Positions 1-8,507 of a DNA stretch of 64,000 bases are shown piece by piece. Numbering within the stretch: position 1 is the stretch's first letter; every line of letters starts with the position of its first letter. The notes beneath the pieces were generated by a model. The model had not been told where the DNA came from and did no database searches. It saw nothing but the letters and a program-made list of their open reading frames with translations. The translations under genes and the position numbers were made by a program. Source of the DNA: Sandaracinus amylolyticus (GTDB lineage Bacteria > Myxococcota_A > Polyangia > Polyangiales > Sandaracinaceae); contig NZ_CP011125.1 of assembly GCF_000737325.1 (NCBI RefSeq), forward strand, positions 5,394,001 to 5,458,000, written 5' to 3'.

Positions 1-3
1 GCA

Positions 4-489
4 TCATGCCCTGGTCCCGACCTCGCGCACCACTCCCTCTTCGTGAAGGGCCCCGAGCAGGGCATCCGGCGTGAACGGCTTGCGCAGCACACGCCTGACC
101 AACGGCGTGAGCTCGGCGATGCGCGCCTCGTCGCTCGAGCTCGTCATCAGGAACCGCTTCGTCGACGGCGCGACGCGGCAGAGGTCGCGCAGCACGCGCG
201 CACCGTCGACGTCGGGCATCTCGAGATCGACCAGCACGACGTCGAACGAGACGCGCGACGCGAGCTCGAGCGCGACGCGCGCATCGCTCAGCGGCACCAC
301 CGTGAGCCCCGCACGCGCGAGCACGTCCGCGATGGTCCGCAGCAGCCAGGCGTTGTCGTCGACGATCATCACGCGCGCGCGACGCGCGGTCGCGCGCGTC
401 AGACCGCGCGGCGCCGACGATGCCTCGCTCGGCGCGGCGTCGCTCGGCGAGAGCGCGACGCTCAGTCCACGTGCGTTCCGCTGGCTCAT
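4..489 (-). CDS. Response regulator receiver-domain protein
   Basis: Single-domain response regulator of about 161 residues, likely a phosphorylation-dependent signalling protein in the cytoplasm. A receiver domain fills most of it: the acidic pair is D44/D45 (IVDDNAW), the phosphoacceptor is D88 in LVDLEMPD, the switch Thr is T116 and the conserved Lys is K137 in LRKPF. No output domain follows, so it probably acts by protein contact or in a phosphorelay. I chose the ATG at 489 because a GGGGGGTGA stretch lies just upstream. The frame stays open to 696 with other ATGs (for example 618), so a longer basic N-terminus is possible. Its cognate kinase is not in view. Confidence 0.75.
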   Translation of the reverse strand: MSQRNARGLSVALSPSDAAPSEASSAPRGLTRATARRARVMIVDDNAWLLRTIADVLARAGLTVVPLSDARVALELASRVSFDVVLVDLEMPDVDGARVLRDLCRVAPSTKRFLMTSSSDEARIAELTPLVRRVLRKPFTPDALLGALHEEGVVREVGTRA

Positions 490-945
490 GTCACCCCCCA
501 ACTGCTCGCGCAGACGGGTCTCCTCCTCGCGTCCCGCGAGAGGCGCCCACCGCGTCGTCCAGGACGGCAAGTCGCCACGCGCTCGTCGCATCGCTTGTTC
601 GATCTTGTGCTCGCGCATCGCCCCCCGGCGGATGCGCATCCCACGGGTGCCACGAGCCCGGTCGCGGTGCTTGTCCGTTCTTGCGATCGACTGCACGCGT
701 CCGCTCTTGTTGCAGCGGCGCGACCATTCGAGGCTCTTCGCGTGCGAGCACGCGTGTCGTGGGACCCTCCGCTCGCGCTCTTCGAGCGGCTACGATGAGG
801 CGTTCGGCCTGCGCTGGCGCGGTTCGCGCAAGACGGCTCGCGCCTCCGGGGACCGCTTGCCATGTTGGGAGAGGACCGGCGATGACGCGCGCTTGACGCA
901 CCGCGTCGTCGGGTCCATTTACGGGCCGGAAACCGAGGAGAAACC
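490..945. other. Intergenic or 5' extension region
   Basis: This stretch separates the leftward receiver gene from the rightward NADH dehydrogenase gene. The part up to 696 remains open in the receiver frame and could be its N-terminal extension. From about 700 to 945 I see no convincing gene. A TTGACG hexamer at 893-898 could be a -35 element for the dehydrogenase gene, but no good -10 follows it. Confidence 0.4.
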
Positions 946-2343
946 ATGCTGCGCAAGGAAGAACCTCACGTCGTCGTCCTCGGTGGAGGCTTCGGCGGGC
1001 TCGCGACGGCGCGCGCGCTCCGGCGCGCTCCGGTGCGCGTGACCTTGGTCGACCGCAGCAACCACCACCTCTTCCAGCCGCTCCTCTATCAAGTCGCCAC
1101 CGCGGCGCTCGCGGCGCCCGACATCGCGTCGCCGATCCGCCGCCTGCTCGCGCACCAGCGCAACGCGACCGTGCTCATGGGGGAGGTCGCGCGCATCGAT
1201 CCCGCGGCGCACGAGGTCTGGCTCGAGGACGGCTCGAAGCTCGCGTACGACTACCTCGTCGTCGCGACCGGCATGACGCACGCGTACTTCGGCCACGACG
1301 AGTGGGCCGCGCACGCGCCCGGTCTCAAGTCGCTCGGCGAGGCGATCGAGGTCCGCAACGACATCCTCCGCTCGTTCGAGCGCGCGGAGCGCGAGCCCGA
1401 TCCCGCGCGTCGCCGCGAGCTGACGACGTTCGTCGTGATCGGCGCGGGCCCGACCGGGGTCGAGCTCGCGGGCGCGCTCGCGGAGATCGCGGGGCGCACG
1501 CTCGCGAAGGACTTCCGCCACTTCGATCCCACCACGACGCGCGTCGTGCTGGTCGAGGCGGGCCCGCGCATCCTGCCGACCTTCGCGCCCGAGCTGTCCG
1601 ACAAGGCGCTCGCCGAGCTGAAGCGGCTCGGCGTGGAGGTCCGCCTCTCGACGAAGGTCACGAAGATCGAAGAGGGCTGCGTGCACATGGGCGACGAGGT
1701 CGTGCGCAGCAACACGATCCTCTGGGCCGCAGGCGTGCGCGCGAGCCCGCTGACGAAGGACCTCGGCACCGAGCTCGATCGCGCCGGACGCGTGAAGGTC
1801 GCGGACGACTGCACCGTGCCCGCGCGCCCCGAGATCTTCATGCTCGGCGACCTGATCTCGAAGGAGCAGGACGGCAAGATGCTCCCCGGCGTCGCGCAGC
1901 TCGCGCTGCAGACCGGACGCCACGCGGCGAAGAACATCGTGCGCTCGGTGAAGGGCCAGGAGCGGCTGCCCTTCCGGTATCGCGACAAGGGCTCGATGGC
2001 GACGATCGGACGCGCGAAGGCGATCGCCGAGATCGGACGCGTGAAGCTCGCCGGCTTCGTCGCGTGGGTCCTCTGGCTCTTCATCCACGTCATGTTCCTC
2101 GTCGAGTTCCGCAATCGGCTCGCGGTGCTCTTCGAGTGGGCGTGGGCGTACCTCACGTGGCAGCGCAGCTCGCGCGTGATCCTCGAGACCCCCTCGGCGC
2201 CGAGCACGCGCGCGGTCGCGCAAGAGGCGTCGCAGGCGCGCACCGAGATCCCGGCGCAGCCCGCGGCGAAGCTGCCTGGCGGTGCCGCGCCGACGCCCGC
2301 GGTGCCGAGCACGCGAATGCCGACCCCCGCGCCCGCCGAGTGA
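946..2343 (+). CDS. Type II NADH dehydrogenase (NDH-2), FAD-dependent
   Basis: Monotopic respiratory NADH:quinone oxidoreductase that passes electrons from NADH to the quinone pool without pumping protons; 465 residues. An FAD-binding Rossmann motif VVLGGGFGGLATA lies at about residues 10-22. The NAD-binding motif VIGAGPTGVELAG is near residue 163. The family motifs HHLFQPLLYQVAT (near 41) and MLPGVAQLALQTGRHAAKNI (near 312) are present. A hydrophobic segment rich in Trp and Phe at about 366-400 should anchor it to the inner membrane. The last 60 residues are a Pro/Ala-rich tail not typical of the family. A strong GAGGAG site sits just before the ATG. Its stop abuts the stop of the next, convergent gene. 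Confidence 0.9.
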   Translation: MLRKEEPHVVVLGGGFGGLATARALRRAPVRVTLVDRSNHHLFQPLLYQVATAALAAPDIASPIRRLLAHQRNATVLMGEVARIDPAAHEVWLEDGSKLAYDYLVVATGMTHAYFGHDEWAAHAPGLKSLGEAIEVRNDILRSFERAEREPDPARRRELTTFVVIGAGPTGVELAGALAEIAGRTLAKDFRHFDPTTTRVVLVEAGPRILPTFAPELSDKALAELKRLGVEVRLSTKVTKIEEGCVHMGDEVVRSNTILWAAGVRASPLTKDLGTELDRAGRVKVADDCTVPARPEIFMLGDLISKEQDGKMLPGVAQLALQTGRHAAKNIVRSVKGQERLPFRYRDKGSMATIGRAKAIAEIGRVKLAGFVAWVLWLFIHVMFLVEFRNRLAVLFEWAWAYLTWQRSSRVILETPSAPSTRAVAQEASQARTEIPAQPAAKLPGGAAPTPAVPSTRMPTPAPAE

Positions 2344-2829
2344 TCACCGCAGCGCGCGCAGCACCCGCGGAGGCAGGTGCGCGCGCAGCCGCATCTCGCC
2401 GCGCTTGGGCTCGCCCTCGAGCCACACGACGCCGCCCTTCTTCAGATCGATCGTGCCGCCGTGCTTCGTGTCGCCGAGCACGAGCCACGCGATCGCCTCG
2501 CCGAGCCAGGGCTGGTGCCCGACGACCGCGATCGGGCCCTCCTCGGTGTGTCGCGAGAGCGCTTCGTAGAGCGCGGGCGACGGCGCCTTCGCGAGCAGCG
2601 GCGTCTCTTCGAGGGGGCCGCTGACGACGGGCGCGAGCAGCTCGGCGGTCTCGACCGCGCGCTTCCACGGGCTGTGAAGCACGCGCTCGAACGTGACGTC
2701 GAGCGCGCGGAGCCCCTTCACCGCGCGCTCGAAGCGCCGGCGACCATCACGCGTCAGCGCGCGCTGCGCGTCGTCCTGCCCTGGCGCCGCGTCCTCCGCG
2801 ATCGCGTGACGCACCACGAACACGTCCAT
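2344..2829 (-). CDS. SixA-like histidine phosphatase family protein
   Basis: Small (161 aa) phosphatase of the histidine phosphatase (phosphoglycerate mutase-like) superfamily, closest in size and motifs to SixA, which removes phosphate from phosphohistidine on HPt domains. The catalytic RHA motif is R7-H8 (VVRHAIAED). A second Arg lies in LHSPWKRAVETAELL, and the second catalytic His is in VVGHQPWLGE. There is no signal peptide, so it is cytoplasmic. It runs tail to tail into the NADH dehydrogenase gene with no spacer and diverges from the MarR gene, whose operators lie 47 bases upstream of its start. The in vivo substrate cannot be told from sequence. Confidence 0.82.
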   Translation of the reverse strand: MDVFVVRHAIAEDAAPGQDDAQRALTRDGRRRFERAVKGLRALDVTFERVLHSPWKRAVETAELLAPVVSGPLEETPLLAKAPSPALYEALSRHTEEGPIAVVGHQPWLGEAIAWLVLGDTKHGGTIDLKKGGVVWLEGEPKRGEMRLRAHLPPRVLRALR

Positions 2830-2875
2830 GCGCGCGATCTAGTCGCGCGCCGCGCACATCTCCAGCACGAGATAG

Positions 2876-2926
2876 TTCGGAGTCCGAAGCAATTCGATTG
2901 ACGTACTTCGGACTCCGAAGCATCTT
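2876..2926 (+). promoter_or_regulatory. Promoter with twin palindromic MarR-type operators
   Basis: Two 13-bp sites, TTCGGAGTCCGAA at 2876-2888 and TTCGGACTCCGAA at 2907-2919, are each a near-perfect palindrome and are exact reverse complements of one another. Their centres are 31 bp apart, about three helical turns, so bound dimers would sit on one DNA face. A -35 TTGACG (2898-2903) and a weak -10 CATCTT (2921-2926) with a 17-bp spacer bracket the second site. A bound repressor would therefore block RNA polymerase. The MarR gene starts at 2935, so autoregulation is the simplest reading. Confidence 0.7.
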
Positions 2927-2934
2927 CACGACGC

Positions 2935-3603
2935 ATGGAGCAAGCGCCGCCGCCCGGGTCGTTCTTCGACGACCACACCGAGCCGCTCGATCAGCGCATC
3001 GCGAGCGGCCTCGCGAAGATCGGGCTCGCGCTCAAGCACCAGTCCTCGCAGGCCGCGGGCGAGCGCGGTCTCTCGCCCACGCAGGGGCAGATCCTCGCGA
3101 CGCTGCTCACCGCCGGTCCGATGCGCCCGTCGGCGCTCGCGGCGCGCCTCGCGCTGCGGCTCCCGGGCGTGAGCGAGTCGGCGCGCACGCTGGTCGAGAA
3201 GGACCTCGTCGAGAAGCTCGTCGACCCCGACGACGCGCGCGCCACGCTGCTCGCGCTCACTGCGCGTGGGCGCCGCGAGGCGAAGCGCGCCGCCGGCTGG
3301 CCCGACTTCCTCGCGACCGCGGTGGAAGCGCTCGAGCCCGACGAGCAGGCCGCGTTCTATCGCGGGCTGCTCAAGATGATCCGCACGCTGCAGGAGCGAG
3401 AGCAGATCCCGGTGAGCCGCATGTGCCTCGGGTGCACGCACTTCCGCGCGAACGCGCACCCGGGCGAAGGCAAGCCGCACCACTGCGCGCTCGTCGACGC
3501 GCCGCTCGCGAACGACCAGCTGCGTCTCGACTGCGTCGATCAGGTCCCCGCCTCGGCCGAGCTCGCGGCGAGCAACTGGGACGCGCTCACGCGCTCGCGC
3601 TGA
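2935..3603 (+). CDS. MarR-family regulator with C-terminal four-Cys region
   Basis: Winged-helix transcriptional regulator of 222 residues. The helix-turn-helix and wing cover about residues 45-115 (LSPTQGQILATLL ... PSALAARLALRLPGVSESART ... VDPDDARATLLALTARG). It is longer than a usual MarR of about 150 aa because of a C-terminal extension with C164, C167, C184 and C200 in the pattern CX2C-X16-C-X15-C, with His residues between. Such a set could hold a metal or Fe-S cluster or work as a redox switch; that is inference. Twin palindromic operators lie just upstream, and a protoglobin gene follows 86 bases downstream in the same direction. This suggests control by a gas or redox signal. Confidence 0.82.
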   Translation: MEQAPPPGSFFDDHTEPLDQRIASGLAKIGLALKHQSSQAAGERGLSPTQGQILATLLTAGPMRPSALAARLALRLPGVSESARTLVEKDLVEKLVDPDDARATLLALTARGRREAKRAAGWPDFLATAVEALEPDEQAAFYRGLLKMIRTLQEREQIPVSRMCLGCTHFRANAHPGEGKPHHCALVDAPLANDQLRLDCVDQVPASAELAASNWDALTRSR

Positions 3604-3689
3604 GCACCTCGCCACCACGCACGCGTTCCCGCGAGCCGCTCGCTCGCGGACGAAGGGCGGGCTCCGTCCCGCGGAGGAGAAAGCACGTC

Positions 3690-4274
3690 ATGACGATCCC
3701 CGGCTACACGTACGGCAGCAGCTCGCTCGCGCGCTCTCCGATCACGCTCGACGACTTCGAGCGCATGAAGCGCTCGGTGCTCTTCGGCGACGACGACGTC
3801 GCGGCGCTGCGCGCGTCGGAGCGCGTGCTCGCCGATCAGACCGACGCGATCCTGGACGTCTGGTACGGCTTCGTCGGCAGCCAACCGCACCTGCTGGCGT
3901 CGTTCTCCGACGCGACGACGCGCGCGCCGCTCCCCGGCTACCTCGACGCGGTGCGCAAGCGCTTCGGCCAGTGGATCCTCGACACCGCGCGCGCCGAGCA
4001 CGACCAGAAGTGGCTCGACTACCAGCACGAGATCGCGCTGCGCCACCACCGCGTGAAGAAGAACCGCACCGACGGCGCGAGCGCGGCGCCGATCGTGCCG
4101 TTCCGCGATCTCTTCCTGCTCGTGTTCCCGGTGACGCACACGCTGCGCCCGTTCCTCGCGAGGAAGGGCGACGCGCCCGAGCAGGTCGAGCGCATGCACC
4201 AGGCGTGGGTGAAGTCGTGCCTGCTCCAGGTGACGCTCTGGAGCCACCCGTACGTGCACCCGACCGACTACTGA
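3690..4274 (+). CDS. Protoglobin-domain protein
   Basis: Single-domain protoglobin of 194 residues, the heme-binding globin fold also used in globin-coupled sensors; it should bind O2, NO or CO in the cytoplasm. Seen in sequence: GYTYGSSSLARSPIT, an N-terminal stretch typical of protoglobins, and YQHEIALRHH (111-120), which carries the expected proximal heme His at 119 or 120. FRDLFLLVFPVTHTLRPFL and a terminal HPYVHPTDY follow. No kinase, GGDEF or methyl-acceptor output domain is attached. A strong GGAGGAG lies 5' of the ATG at 3690. It follows the Cys-rich MarR gene, so the two may form a gas-sensing or gas-detoxifying unit. Confidence 0.85.
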   Translation: MTIPGYTYGSSSLARSPITLDDFERMKRSVLFGDDDVAALRASERVLADQTDAILDVWYGFVGSQPHLLASFSDATTRAPLPGYLDAVRKRFGQWILDTARAEHDQKWLDYQHEIALRHHRVKKNRTDGASAAPIVPFRDLFLLVFPVTHTLRPFLARKGDAPEQVERMHQAWVKSCLLQVTLWSHPYVHPTDY

Positions 4275-4276
4275 GA

Positions 4277-5017
4277 TCAGCGCGAGAGCCAGTCGTCGAA
4301 GCGCGTCGCGAAGACGAGCGCGCCCTCGCCGGGCACGAGCGTCGTCTCCTCCACGTGCGCGCCGAAGTAGCCGGCGTCTTCGTCGCGCGCGACACGACGC
4401 GCGTCGCCTCGCGCGACCAGCGCCTTGCTGACGAGGTCGTCGAGGCCGTACTGCTCGGGGCCCGCGACCTCGAGCACGCCGTTCTTCGGCGCGCCGAGCG
4501 CGGCGCTCGCCATCGCTTCCGCGACGTCGTCCGCGGCGATCGGCTGCACCCGCGCGTGCGTGAGGCGCACGGTGTCGCCGACGGTCGCCGCGTCCGCGAT
4601 GCCCTTCACGAACTCGAAGAACTGCGTCGAGTGCACGATCGTGTAGGGCACGCCCGACGCGCTGATGATGTCCTCCTGCGCGCGCTTCGCGCGGAAGTAG
4701 CCGCTCTCCGTGAGCCGCTCGGTGCCCACCACCGAGAGCACGACGTGATGCCGCACGCCCGCGGCCTTCTCGGCGTCGAGGACGTTGCGGGTCGAGGTCG
4801 TGAAGAACGACATCGCCGCGTCCGCCTCGAACGAGGGCGAGTTCGACACGTCGACGACGACCTGCGCGCCCTCGAGCGCGCCCGCGAGCCCCTCGCCCGT
4901 CATCGTGTTCACGCCGGTGTTCGGCGCGGCCGCGACCGCCTCGTGGCCGCGCGCCTCCAGCCGCGCGACCAGCTTCGATCCGATGAGACCCGTGCCTCCG
5001 ATCACGACGATCTTCAC
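4277..5017 (-). CDS. NAD(P)-binding SDR/NmrA-type oxidoreductase
   Basis: Atypical short-chain dehydrogenase of the NmrA/NAD(P)H-binding type, 246 residues. The N-terminal Rossmann motif IGGTGLIGSKLVARLEA binds the nucleotide. Later elements are VVVDVSNSPSF, HHVVLSVVGTERL and GYFRAKRAQEDII (a YxxxK-like motif), then a C-terminal substrate part (VLEVAGPEQYGLDDLV). Substrate unknown. I chose the GTG at 5017 because a GGAGG site is 6 bases upstream and the fold starts there; the open frame before it lacks protein-like sequence. It is tail to tail with the protoglobin gene, two bases between stops. Confidence 0.82.
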   Translation of the reverse strand: MKIVVIGGTGLIGSKLVARLEARGHEAVAAAPNTGVNTMTGEGLAGALEGAQVVVDVSNSPSFEADAAMSFFTTSTRNVLDAEKAAGVRHHVVLSVVGTERLTESGYFRAKRAQEDIISASGVPYTIVHSTQFFEFVKGIADAATVGDTVRLTHARVQPIAADDVAEAMASAALGAPKNGVLEVAGPEQYGLDDLVSKALVARGDARRVARDEDAGYFGAHVEETTLVPGEGALVFATRFDDWLSR

Positions 5018-5188
5018 GACGACCTCCGTTCGAGCGGGCGTGATGGATCGGAGGCGGCGTGGTCGATCGCGTGCGCCGGCTCCATGCACGAAACGCGATG
5101 CGATGGACGCGCCAGCGCGCTCGATCACGTTCTCGAGAGGCGGTCCGCCCCACGAGCCGCGACTCGAGCGCGCACGGGCGACGACGGA

Positions 5189-6700
5189 TCACATCGGCGC
5201 GCGCACGACGTGCTCGCCCTCGATGCGCCACGCTTCGTTCGCGATCTTCGCCGCGAAGCGCGCGTCGTGCGTCACCACGAGCAGCGCGCCCGGGTAGCGC
5301 TCGAGCGCCTCCTCGAGCCGCTCGATCGACGGCAGATCGAGGTGGTTCGTGGGCTCGTCGAGCACCACCGCGTGCACCTCCGTCGCGAGACCCAGCGCGA
5401 TCGCGAGCTTGCGCGCCTCGCCCGGCGAGGGCTCGGGTGACGCGAGCACGCGCGCGGGATCGGCGCCCAGCGCCGCGAGCAACGACATCGCGCGACCGCG
5501 CGCATCGCCGGGTAGAGCACGCAGCGACGCGACGGTGCGCGCCGTCTCCTCGCGCGCGATCTCCTGCGGCACGAAGAGCACGCGCGCGCTCGCGTTCGCC
5601 ATCAGCGCGTGGAGCAGCGTCGTCTTGCCCGCGCCGTTCGGTCCCTCGAGGCGCACGCGATCGTGCCTCCCGAGCGAGAGGCGCACGTCGCGCAAGATCA
5701 CGCGCTCGCCCGCGCGCACCTCCTCCGCGTCGATCGCGAGCACGACGCTCTTCGCCGAGCTCTCGTACGCGAAGAGCACCGAGCGCCCCTTCGCCTTCGT
5801 GACGGGGCCGAGCGCCTCGACGCGCTCTTCCGCGCGCTCGACCGCGCCCCGCCGCACGGCCGCGCTGCGCGCGAGGCGCGCCTCCGCCCAGTCGGCGCGC
5901 GTCTGCGCGAGGATCCCGCGCGAGTCGGAGTCGCCCGGGTTGCGCATCCGCTTCGACGTCGAACGCATCGACTCCGCGCGCGCCCTCTCCTGCCGCACGT
6001 GCTCGAGCTTCCGCGCCTCCTTCTTCGCGCGATCGCGCAGCAGCTCGCGCTCCGTGCGGCGTGCGTCCTCCTCCGCGATCCACGCCTCGCGCGCGTCCGA
6101 GTACGCGCCCTCCCAGACTCGCGCGCGTCGCGCGTCGAGGCGGATCGTGCGCGCGGTGATCGCATCGAGCAGCGCGCGATCGTGCGAGACGATCACACCC
6201 GCGCCGCGGAAGCGCGAGAGCGCACGCGCGAGCGCGCGCTGCGCATCGGCGTCGAGGTGATTGCTCGGCTCGTCGAGCAGCAGCACGTCCGGCTCGCGCG
6301 CGAGCGCGCCCGCGACCTGCCAACGCTTGCGCTCGCCGGGCGAGAGCGTCGCCCAGCGCGCGAGCGAGCCGACGTCGAGCGCGAGCGTCGCGCGCAGCCG
6401 CTGCGCGTCCCCGTCGTCGCGCGACGCGAGCTCGCGCACGTGCGCGTCGATCTCGTCGACGCGCTGCGGGCAGAGCACGACGAGCGCGTGATCGACCACG
6501 ATCACACGGCCCGCGTCGGGCGCGAGCTCACCGGCGATCAGACGCAGCAGCGTCGTCTTGCCTGCGCCGTTCTCACCGACGAGCCCGTGCCAGCCGGGCG
6601 CGAGCGAGAGATCCAACGACTCGAAGAGCGGCGCTCCGTCGCCGAACGCGAACGAGAGCCCGCGCGCCTCCACGAGGCGCGACGACATCGAACCAGACAT
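5189..6700 (-). CDS. ABC-F family ATP-binding protein
   Basis: Cytoplasmic ABC-F protein of 503 residues with two fused ATPase domains and no membrane part. Members act on the ribosome in translation control or antibiotic protection. Domain 1 shows Walker A GENGAGKTTLLRL, signature LSPGERKRWQVAG and Walker B LLLDEPSNHLD. A basic, Arg-rich helical linker follows (around RTERELLRDRAKKEARKLEH). Domain 2 shows GPNGAGKTTLLHA, SPGEARKLAIAL and VVLDEPTNHLD. The ATG at 6700 is preferred over 6688 because it keeps MSGSMSSRL before the first strand; both fit. The arm is short, so it is unlikely to be a full EttA. Drug specificity cannot be assigned. Confidence 0.88.
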   Translation of the reverse strand: MSGSMSSRLVEARGLSFAFGDGAPLFESLDLSLAPGWHGLVGENGAGKTTLLRLIAGELAPDAGRVIVVDHALVVLCPQRVDEIDAHVRELASRDDGDAQRLRATLALDVGSLARWATLSPGERKRWQVAGALAREPDVLLLDEPSNHLDADAQRALARALSRFRGAGVIVSHDRALLDAITARTIRLDARRARVWEGAYSDAREAWIAEEDARRTERELLRDRAKKEARKLEHVRQERARAESMRSTSKRMRNPGDSDSRGILAQTRADWAEARLARSAAVRRGAVERAEERVEALGPVTKAKGRSVLFAYESSAKSVVLAIDAEEVRAGERVILRDVRLSLGRHDRVRLEGPNGAGKTTLLHALMANASARVLFVPQEIAREETARTVASLRALPGDARGRAMSLLAALGADPARVLASPEPSPGEARKLAIALGLATEVHAVVLDEPTNHLDLPSIERLEEALERYPGALLVVTHDARFAAKIANEAWRIEGEHVVRAPM

Positions 6701-6846
6701 GAACACCACCGTTCCGAGGCCCGGCACGCGCCGATCGCGCGGATCGCCGGGGCGGGAGAGAAGCTCGAGCGCTCGGTTCAGGCGGTGGTGGTCATCGTCG
6801 CGCACCCGGCGGCGCGCGATTTCGACTTAGCGCGGTTTCGATCCCG

Positions 6847-6875
6847 TTTCCACCGGCTCTCCGATCGAGTATCGT
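6847..6875 (+). promoter_or_regulatory. Possible promoter of the porin-amylase pair
   Basis: TTTCCA (6847-6852) and TATCGT (6870-6875) are spaced by 17 bp ahead of the porin gene. Transcription would start near 6882, directly at the GTG start codon at 6883, implying a leaderless or almost leaderless message. Both hexamers match sigma-70 consensus only in part. Confidence 0.35.
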
Positions 6876-6882
6876 CCGCGCC

Positions 6883-8490
6883 GTGCGCAACGTAGTCTCC
6901 CTGGTCTGCGTCACGCTTCTGACGCTCGTTTTGCCAGCCTTTTCGGCCCGAGCGCAGGACGCGCCGCCGCCCGGAGAGCCGCTCGAGCCGGCCGAGCCGA
7001 GCGGCTTGGAGACCCAGCCGAGCGAGGAAGCCGCCGCCGCCGACGCGGTGATCGACGCCGCCGAGGACGCCGAGGCGCCGCCCGAGGGCGCGCTCGCCGA
7101 GGCGCGCTCGACCGAGTCCGACGCCGGCGATGCGGACGACGACGACGAAGACGGCGACGAAGAAGACGGCGACGACTTCTGGAGCGGCTTCCAGTTCGGC
7201 TCGTACGGCCGCGTGGTCGCCGCGTCGGATCTGCAGGGCCGCACCGGTCGCCAGTCGCGCATCGTCTCGTTCGCGCCGCGCGTCGACGAGGACGACACCT
7301 ACGCCGAGATCGAGCTGCGCCGCGAGGACCGCATGTTCGGCATCGACACGCGCATCGTCGCGACCGTCGCGTACGCCGGGCCGCTCTTCCACTACGACGG
7401 CGAGTTCGACGAGCGCATCGCGATCCGCAACCTCTTCGCCGAGGCGAGCAACATCCTGGTGAGCGGCCTGTCGATCTGGGGCGGCTCGCGGATGGTCCGC
7501 GGCGACGACGTCTACCTCATGAACTTCTGGCCGCTCGACAACCTCAACATGGTCGGCGGCGGTCTTCGTTATGCGTTCGAGGACGACCTCGAGTTCGCGC
7601 TCTCGGTCGGCATGTCGCAGCCGAACAATCCCTTCCAGCGGCAGGTCGATCTCTTCCCAGCGCGCGCGGGCTTCCTGCCCGACGAAGTGTTCGTGCTCGA
7701 TCGCCCGCGCATCGTCGTCGCGGGCCGCGCGACGTGGTGGCCCTTCGGGCGCTTCGCCGACATGGGCCTCAAGGCCGTGCTCTACGGCGAGCAGCACTTC
7801 CTCGCGGCGGGTGAGCGTCGCCGTCCCGACGGAACGCTCGAGGGGCTTCCCGAGGACTCGGGATATGTGCTCGGAGCACAGGTCGGCGGGTACATCGGGA
7901 GCCAGCGCACGTTCGCGAACTTGTTCTTCCGCTACGGGCGCGGGCTCGGCGCGTACGACCCGCTCGGCGTCCCGTTCCGCACCGGCACCGTGATCTCGAC
8001 GGGGCGTGCCGAGGAGATCCGGCTCGCGCTCTCGGCGAACTGGGAGTGGAACGAGTCGAACGACATCGGCATCGGCGTGATGCTCGGCGCGTGGTGGCGC
8101 CTCTTCCGCGACGCGGATCCGTCGGTCTTCGATCGCAGCGCGATCTCCGAGGGCGCGATCTCGGTGCGCCCGATCGTGTGGCTCGGACGCTTCGCGGGCC
8201 TCCAGGCGGACCTGAGCTTCCAGGGCATGCAGACGACCGCGCTCAACGAGATCAGCGGCGACCCCGAGGGCGGCGCGGTGTTCAAGTTCGGGTTCATCCC
8301 GTTCGTCTCGCCGTGGGGCCGCGGCAGCTACACGCGCCCGCACATCCGGCTGCACTACGTGCTCACGGCGCGCGACGAGGGCGCGCAGCGCCTGTACAAC
8401 GACGCCGATCCGCGCTCGCGCGAGGACCTCGAGCACTTCCTCGGAGTGTCCGTCGAGTGGTGGTTCTCGAGCTCCAGCTACGCGCCTTGA
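6883..8490 (+). CDS. Maltoporin-like outer-membrane carbohydrate porin
   Basis: Outer-membrane beta-barrel of 535 residues with an N-terminal signal peptide ending near SARAQ. A Pro/Glu-rich spacer and a very acidic stretch (about residues 80-98) precede the barrel, which begins at FWSGFQFGSYGRVV. Later segments (GGLRYAFEDDLEF, RGSYTRPHIRLHYVLTA and the last strand FLGVSVEWWFSSS) resemble LamB-type porins; typical LamB is about 420 aa, so the extra length is mostly the N-terminal linker. The start is GTG at 6883. The amylase gene begins 17 bases downstream, which supports uptake of malto-oligosaccharides released by it. The family call rests on pattern and context. Confidence 0.75.
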   Translation: MRNVVSLVCVTLLTLVLPAFSARAQDAPPPGEPLEPAEPSGLETQPSEEAAAADAVIDAAEDAEAPPEGALAEARSTESDAGDADDDDEDGDEEDGDDFWSGFQFGSYGRVVAASDLQGRTGRQSRIVSFAPRVDEDDTYAEIELRREDRMFGIDTRIVATVAYAGPLFHYDGEFDERIAIRNLFAEASNILVSGLSIWGGSRMVRGDDVYLMNFWPLDNLNMVGGGLRYAFEDDLEFALSVGMSQPNNPFQRQVDLFPARAGFLPDEVFVLDRPRIVVAGRATWWPFGRFADMGLKAVLYGEQHFLAAGERRRPDGTLEGLPEDSGYVLGAQVGGYIGSQRTFANLFFRYGRGLGAYDPLGVPFRTGTVISTGRAEEIRLALSANWEWNESNDIGIGVMLGAWWRLFRDADPSVFDRSAISEGAISVRPIVWLGRFAGLQADLSFQGMQTTALNEISGDPEGGAVFKFGFIPFVSPWGRGSYTRPHIRLHYVLTARDEGAQRLYNDADPRSREDLEHFLGVSVEWWFSSSSYAP

Positions 8491-8507
8491 GATCAGGGAG
8501 AACGATC

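Noticed and set aside
893-922. Promoter for the NADH dehydrogenase gene
   Set aside because: TTGACG is good, but no -10 hexamer at 16-18 bp matches more than a few bases, so it is mentioned only in the region note.
3540-6323. A 900-codon open frame on the minus strand
   Set aside because: It spans real genes on both strands in another frame and its translation is Arg/Ala-rich without domains; long antisense frames are expected at this GC content.
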